The notes below the pieces were generated by a model that saw only the letters and a program-made list of their open reading frames with translations, did no database searches and was not told the DNA's origin. The position numbers and the translations under genes were made by a program. A DNA stretch of 64,000 nt from Endomychus coccineus (Eukaryota > Arthropoda > Insecta > Coleoptera > Endomychidae). The DNA is taken from positions 35,432,581 to 35,496,580 of the forward strand of contig OY294071.1 in assembly GCA_958510875.1 (NCBI GenBank), written 5' to 3'. Positions 59,606 to 64,000 of this stretch are shown here, piece after piece (position 1 is the first letter of the stretch; each line of letters starts with the position of its first letter).

Positions 59606-60144
59606 AACAAATTAATGTCTCAAATACCTTGCAACATAGGCATAGGAATTGATCGTGTTAAGTTGATCAAAATTCCAAAAATATTTTAGAAAGAGACATT
59701 ATTTCTACTTATAAGTAACCAAAGTTTCAAAACACTATCTTTGGTAGTTTTTCCTAAACGTCTAATAGTCCACCTACAAGTGGCTCCATCAACTAAGACT
59801 AGAAACGTAAATGTAATGAAAACAGAATCTCAAGTAAGTAAAATTTTAATCCCATTTTATCACAAACCTTACTCTAGCGAACTATTAAAGCTGTATTCAT
59901 CTACCAGGTTTTCCATATTTTTGTAAGACATACATCATGCACATTCTGTATAAGCCTTAGGTACCTATTTCACACATCAACATTTCGAAATGGTCTCAAG
60001 TCATTCTAAGACTTGTACGAGATGGTTTGAAGACAACGATTAACTAGTTACAATATCTTTTATAGTAACCCTGGGTTTATTCATCTGATTCCACTCATTA
60101 CAAAGTATTTGTAAAATTGTGGATAAACCATCAATTGAATACCA

Positions 60145-60712
60145 ATTGAAGATCTTGGTGCAAAAACCGAACATGTCCACTTTTGGGTAAGATTGACTTT
60201 TTCTGTTACAATTATATATTAAAATATCGCTGATCGATTGGTGTAAGTCTAAAGCATGATAACATTGATATATACGTTCAGGACGCTCGTATTCTTGTGC
60301 AAAAAACCAGACAAGTCCAGAACTGGGCCGGTTTTTGCACTGACTGCTTTTAAATGTTTCGGGGACTCTGCTAAGTTGTATTATGAGAGAGTTGAAAATT
60401 CCGATTCTTCATTTATTTGGATTTAGTTCTTTATTTCACATTTTCAGTTTTTTAAATAAGAACCTTAGAAACAATCATTCATGTTTCCATTTAATTTTTT
60501 TAACTACATTCGTTGCAAAAACTGGGCAAGTCCAAATTTAAAATTATCTAACTTCCAGCTCCTATGCTTTTTTGTGATATTTATATATATATTTTCAAGT
60601 TACCCCAACAAAATCATCCTTTATACAAAAAGCAAAAATAGAAAGTAGTTTTCCATTTTCCCAAAACTTACAACATATGGACCTGTCCGATTTTTGCACC
60701 GAGGTCTTCAAT
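60145..60712. mobile_element. 568-bp element with repeated TGCAAAAAC motifs
   Basis: The ends are inverted repeats of about 36 bp: AATTGAAGATCTTGGTGCAAAAACCGAACATGTCCA, and at the right its inverse with five or six changes. The motif TGCAAAAAC(Y)RG(R)CAAGTCCA recurs inside, forward near 60297 and 60512 and in part inverted near 60331. No coding frame. Looks like a non-autonomous DNA transposon with internal copies of the terminal motif. Confidence 0.55.
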
Positions 60713-62619
60713 TATTGTTTATACGTCTTTATGAGGATGCCACAGTATGGTGGAACAATTTGTTTAAAATTAGTACACGCCGACTATAATTATTGAGAAT
60801 GTGATGTTTAAAAGCGCGAATCCACTTTTTTCCCAATTAATGCCTATAAGTTCTAAAGTAAATACATTTTTGTGTGAAATCATTATTTCTAGATGTCGTT
60901 ACCACTATTGTCCATCGGTAAACAGAGACAACATAACGTATAACAATCATTACATTTAAGTTTGACAACACTTCAAAACATCTTGGGAAATTAACGGTGC
61001 TTCTGTAATTAAATAAAAATATATATCAATTTTAAACAGTGTCGGAATTGTGAGTGGTAAGATTGCAATGGGACAATAGCAAGGCAAAAAGCGTAACACT
61101 AACAAATTGTTACATATATTCAGACAGCTATGTTAATTAATCAGTCTAATAGTAGCTAGCTGTGATTATACTACATAAAGTTAACAGAGGACGAACACTA
61201 TGATTGATAATCAATGGTGACTTTCTAGTTTTAATGGTTGCCTTTCAACTTTTAAATCAGTTTTACCAAATGCCTGAACTGAAACTGAAAGTAGAAAACA
61301 GTATTTCTAATTTATGACTTCTCTTATAGAAATCTTCTTTCAACATGAATTAGAATATGTGCTCAATATTTTCTGAAAATTGATAGTATGAAAGTACCAA
61401 ACAAACATCACCATTCCTTCAGTGGCGTGTGTTTGTGCCCGTCCTGCAGACACAACTAAATCACGCGGTATGCGCCGCCGCATACTTGTTATCGGCTTGT
61501 TGACGGCAAACCATTATTACCAAAAACTCAAGGTTGAATTTCAAGATGATTGGAAATACATATGCACAAAATGGTCACAAAGTTGAAATAACAAGCGATT
61601 TTATAATTGGTGTAACAAAATTGAGCAACAAGAAAAAAATAAGCTTCGATTATTTTTTTTCCTTCGTAAGTATTCGGCTGGATTTTTAAACCAGATCATG
61701 CTACAATTATAAATCAAATAAGGGTTGTGAAAGAGGTTATATTGATCACATGCCGCATTTACCATGGCCGTCAATAGGTTTTTATGCAGATACAATGAGA
61801 TAATGATGGTTAATTTCTTGTTGCTGATTTGCAATTGTGCATTTGGGAAATTGTGCAATTCGAAATGTGTGAAAAGAGTCGCAGCCGACTTTAAATACTA
61901 GCTAGGAACAATACTAAAACTAGCAATACTGTGTAGTCTTACAAGTATCCTAATTTTAATATTATACCCATCTGGATCAGTTCTCTAAAGTGACAATAGT
62001 TTCGTGAAGCTTGAATTTGTGTAGTCTACTTTGAGAAACAAATAGAATTCTAGATTTTTTAAAATTTATTAACATGTTACTTATTCAAGAAATAATTTGA
62101 GTAGGCTGCTGTCATTGAATCTGACATAACAATCAGAAATAAGCACCTCCTACAACATTTTTAAGTAATCATTATGAAAAATGGGATTACAACATACGCT
62201 TTGAGAACAATTTCACAGCAAACGTTAAAATAAATGTCCAACATATGAGAGCTCTTATTTTCCATACGGATTGCTTTAAAACGTTATTAAACTGGTTTCT
62301 AATTGTTCTGTCAGATCCAATAACAACAACCTACTTAAATTATATTTTGAATAAATATTGTTGGAAAGCTTATAAAAAATGTTATACTACAGTATAAAAA
62401 GATACAGTATGTCCCATTTGAAAATTGAGTTATTCACTGTTTACCCTGCATATGATAATTCGGAATGGTTCATTGATAAACTCCCAAATGAAAATTTAGT
62501 GCAAGAAAAACACAGCATACTTTAATTTCTGATTTATTTTTATAAGTCGTGATGATTTTTCAGACCATAAAATCTGAACGCATTTTAAACAGAATCAAAC
62601 GGACTTTCCTATGATACAT
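60713..62619. other. Non-coding AT-rich region
   Basis: No coding frames. A CAGTGGCGTGTG at about 61424 recalls a hAT end but has no partner. GTATGCGCCGCCGCATAC near 61468 is a small palindrome. Confidence 0.35.
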
Positions 62620-63285
62620 ATTTCAAATATGGCTTCTAGGCTTGTTTCGGAGACCCAGGCTGAACTAGTCAGAAGGAACAACCTACAGCGAGGATGGGTA
62701 CCCGCCCACTCTGTCGTGAGAGGAAACGAAATGGCCAAACAGGGTTCCCTAGGCACCCCTGGCCCCAATCCAATGATCGGAATCACATCGACCACCAGAC
62801 TCTATGCCCTCAGCCTCAGGGAGCTACTGGATAGACAGTGGCTCTCGATTAGGCGTGGTGACCTCGATATAAGGCAGACGAAACTTCCCATTACGGAGTT
62901 CTCGCCCAAACGCTCGAAACCCCTTCTCTCTAATTATATGTAAATTCTTAGGAAATAGGGCACATCAAAACATACGTCAATTAAATTTAGTTGACAAATG
63001 TGCTAACGTGCCCCATTTAACAAGCATTTACATATTCATACCTAGGACAAGAAAAATTATTATTCTATACTTAATGGGCTTCAATGATCACCCAAGTTGT
63101 AATAGATGCTGAGAGGTGGACGATACTGCCTCTTCTATCCTAGTAGAATATCCAGTACTGGGCTTCTCTTAGGTTACAACACCTCGGCAGCGCATACATG
63201 CCACCTAAGGTCATAAGACATCAGTCCATGCAGAATTTCAGCATTTGGTGCGGTCAGGCCTGCTGGACTGAGTTTTGAATACGAC
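62620..63285 (+). mobile_element. LINE 3' end with RNase H C-terminus
   Basis: The plus strand gives SETQAELVRRNNLQRGWVPA HSVVRGNEMAKQGSLGTPGP (the final RNase H block; the catalytic Asp of the NEMAD motif is Lys here), YALSLRELLDRQWLSIRRGD, then after a break LILNGLQ*SPKL-type and CC-knuckle remnants. The 63.05-63.28-kb tail matches the end at 44.95-45.2 kb (CACCTCGGCAGCG.ATACATGCC). Confidence 0.6.
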
Positions 63286-64000
63286 ACGTAGTATTCAAAT
63301 ATTTGCCATTTTTAAAAGGAGAAAAAGTGCCTTAGTTACTAATCTGATTTTGCAAACTGTTTCCATTGAACCTACCTTAACTCTCAGTTACCGAGATCCT
63401 AATACACTAAAAAATTGGACACAATCTTGAAAAGATCGGCTTCGCGTGCATTTGAACGGCGGCCGTTCATAAACCATCGGACTACGGTTAAGGAGATATT
63501 CAGTGTCGTCTTTGCCTTTATTACTTCCAGATTTGTATTAAAGTCGGCTGCGAAATAACCCATTGATGTTTCCCCTCAAAATATGTTTTGGCTAAACAAA
63601 ATATGGGGGGAGGGGAGGTATAGTTATACACGATGAAGGGAACATGTTACACAGTATAAAATAACGTTCTACTAGATTTTCCCTTTTATAAGCTAATTAT
63701 CGGAAATTCAATTAAATTTTCCATTCTTCTTCACCTATCCATCAAGTGATATCAAAGCAGGCTTTCAGCTTTACAAAATTTTTCTAATAAGTAACGAATT
63801 TGATTTGCTCTCGAAATAAGAACTTGTATCATCAAGTAGGAATTTCAAAAATGATCTCAGACAAGTTAAAACAAACTAAGCTTATTTCAATCTCCGCGAT
63901 TAGTAACGAATATAAAAAGTATTGAGCCAGTGAGAAGTATAGACTTTTAAACACTTTGCTGTTGTTACAACAATGGACATTGTAACATTAAAGGGATAAA
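63286..64000. other. Non-coding end of window
   Basis: No coding sequence, repeat or RNA gene recognised. Confidence 0.4.

Overview
This is nuclear DNA from an insect. The genes have spliced introns with GT..AG borders, the background is AT-rich, and the window is full of degraded transposable elements (TEs) of arthropod type. The DOT1 homologue matches the insect form more closely than the vertebrate one. A beetle or a related holometabolous insect is a reasonable guess, but the sequence does not fix the order.

Three host genes can be rebuilt exon by exon with matching splice phases. (1) 3825-6259 (+): a secreted 541-residue protein of Tyr-Gly-Pro-Pro repeats, with the signal peptide split between two exons. 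(2) 10304-33090 (-): a complete DOT1-type histone H3K79 methyltransferase (Drosophila grappa, human DOT1L), six coding exons, 1534 residues. (3) 41963-52962 (+): a complete M1-family membrane aminopeptidase, fourteen coding exons, 1002 residues, with all zinc-site residues present.

The rest is mobile DNA and quiet AT-rich sequence. 0.5-1.7 kb: two inverted Penelope-like element ends. 2.6-3.3, 12.9-14.0, 16.8-17.9, 39.4-40.0, 46-47, 47.6-48.1 and 59.3-59.6 kb: pieces of one LINE family. 16.0 kb: a tRNA-derived SINE. 18.8-20.5 kb: a palindromic element carrying a cysteine-rich gene. 29.5-30.4 kb: a 927-bp foldback. 34.9-38.5 kb: a (TA)n tract holding an R4/Dong-like retrotransposon end, a nearly pristine mariner-like transposon and a hairpin. 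43.2-43.6 kb: a P-element-like transposase relic. 48.5-49.4 kb: a second Penelope relic. 24.4, 44.9, 51.2, 55-56.5 and 62.6 kb: LINE ends with RNase H. 58-59.3 and 60.1-60.7 kb: foldback-type elements. The tail from 56.5 kb onward shows no host coding sequence.

The strongest items for follow-up are: the mariner-like element with 465-bp near-identical inverted repeats and an intact transposase; a 38-bp perfect palindrome with a perfect 8-bp target-site duplication inside a LINE; a hammerhead-like motif shared by Penelope ends and a short foldback repeat family; and the (TA)n tract that took several unrelated insertions. I see no defence island, CRISPR array or novel gene cluster.
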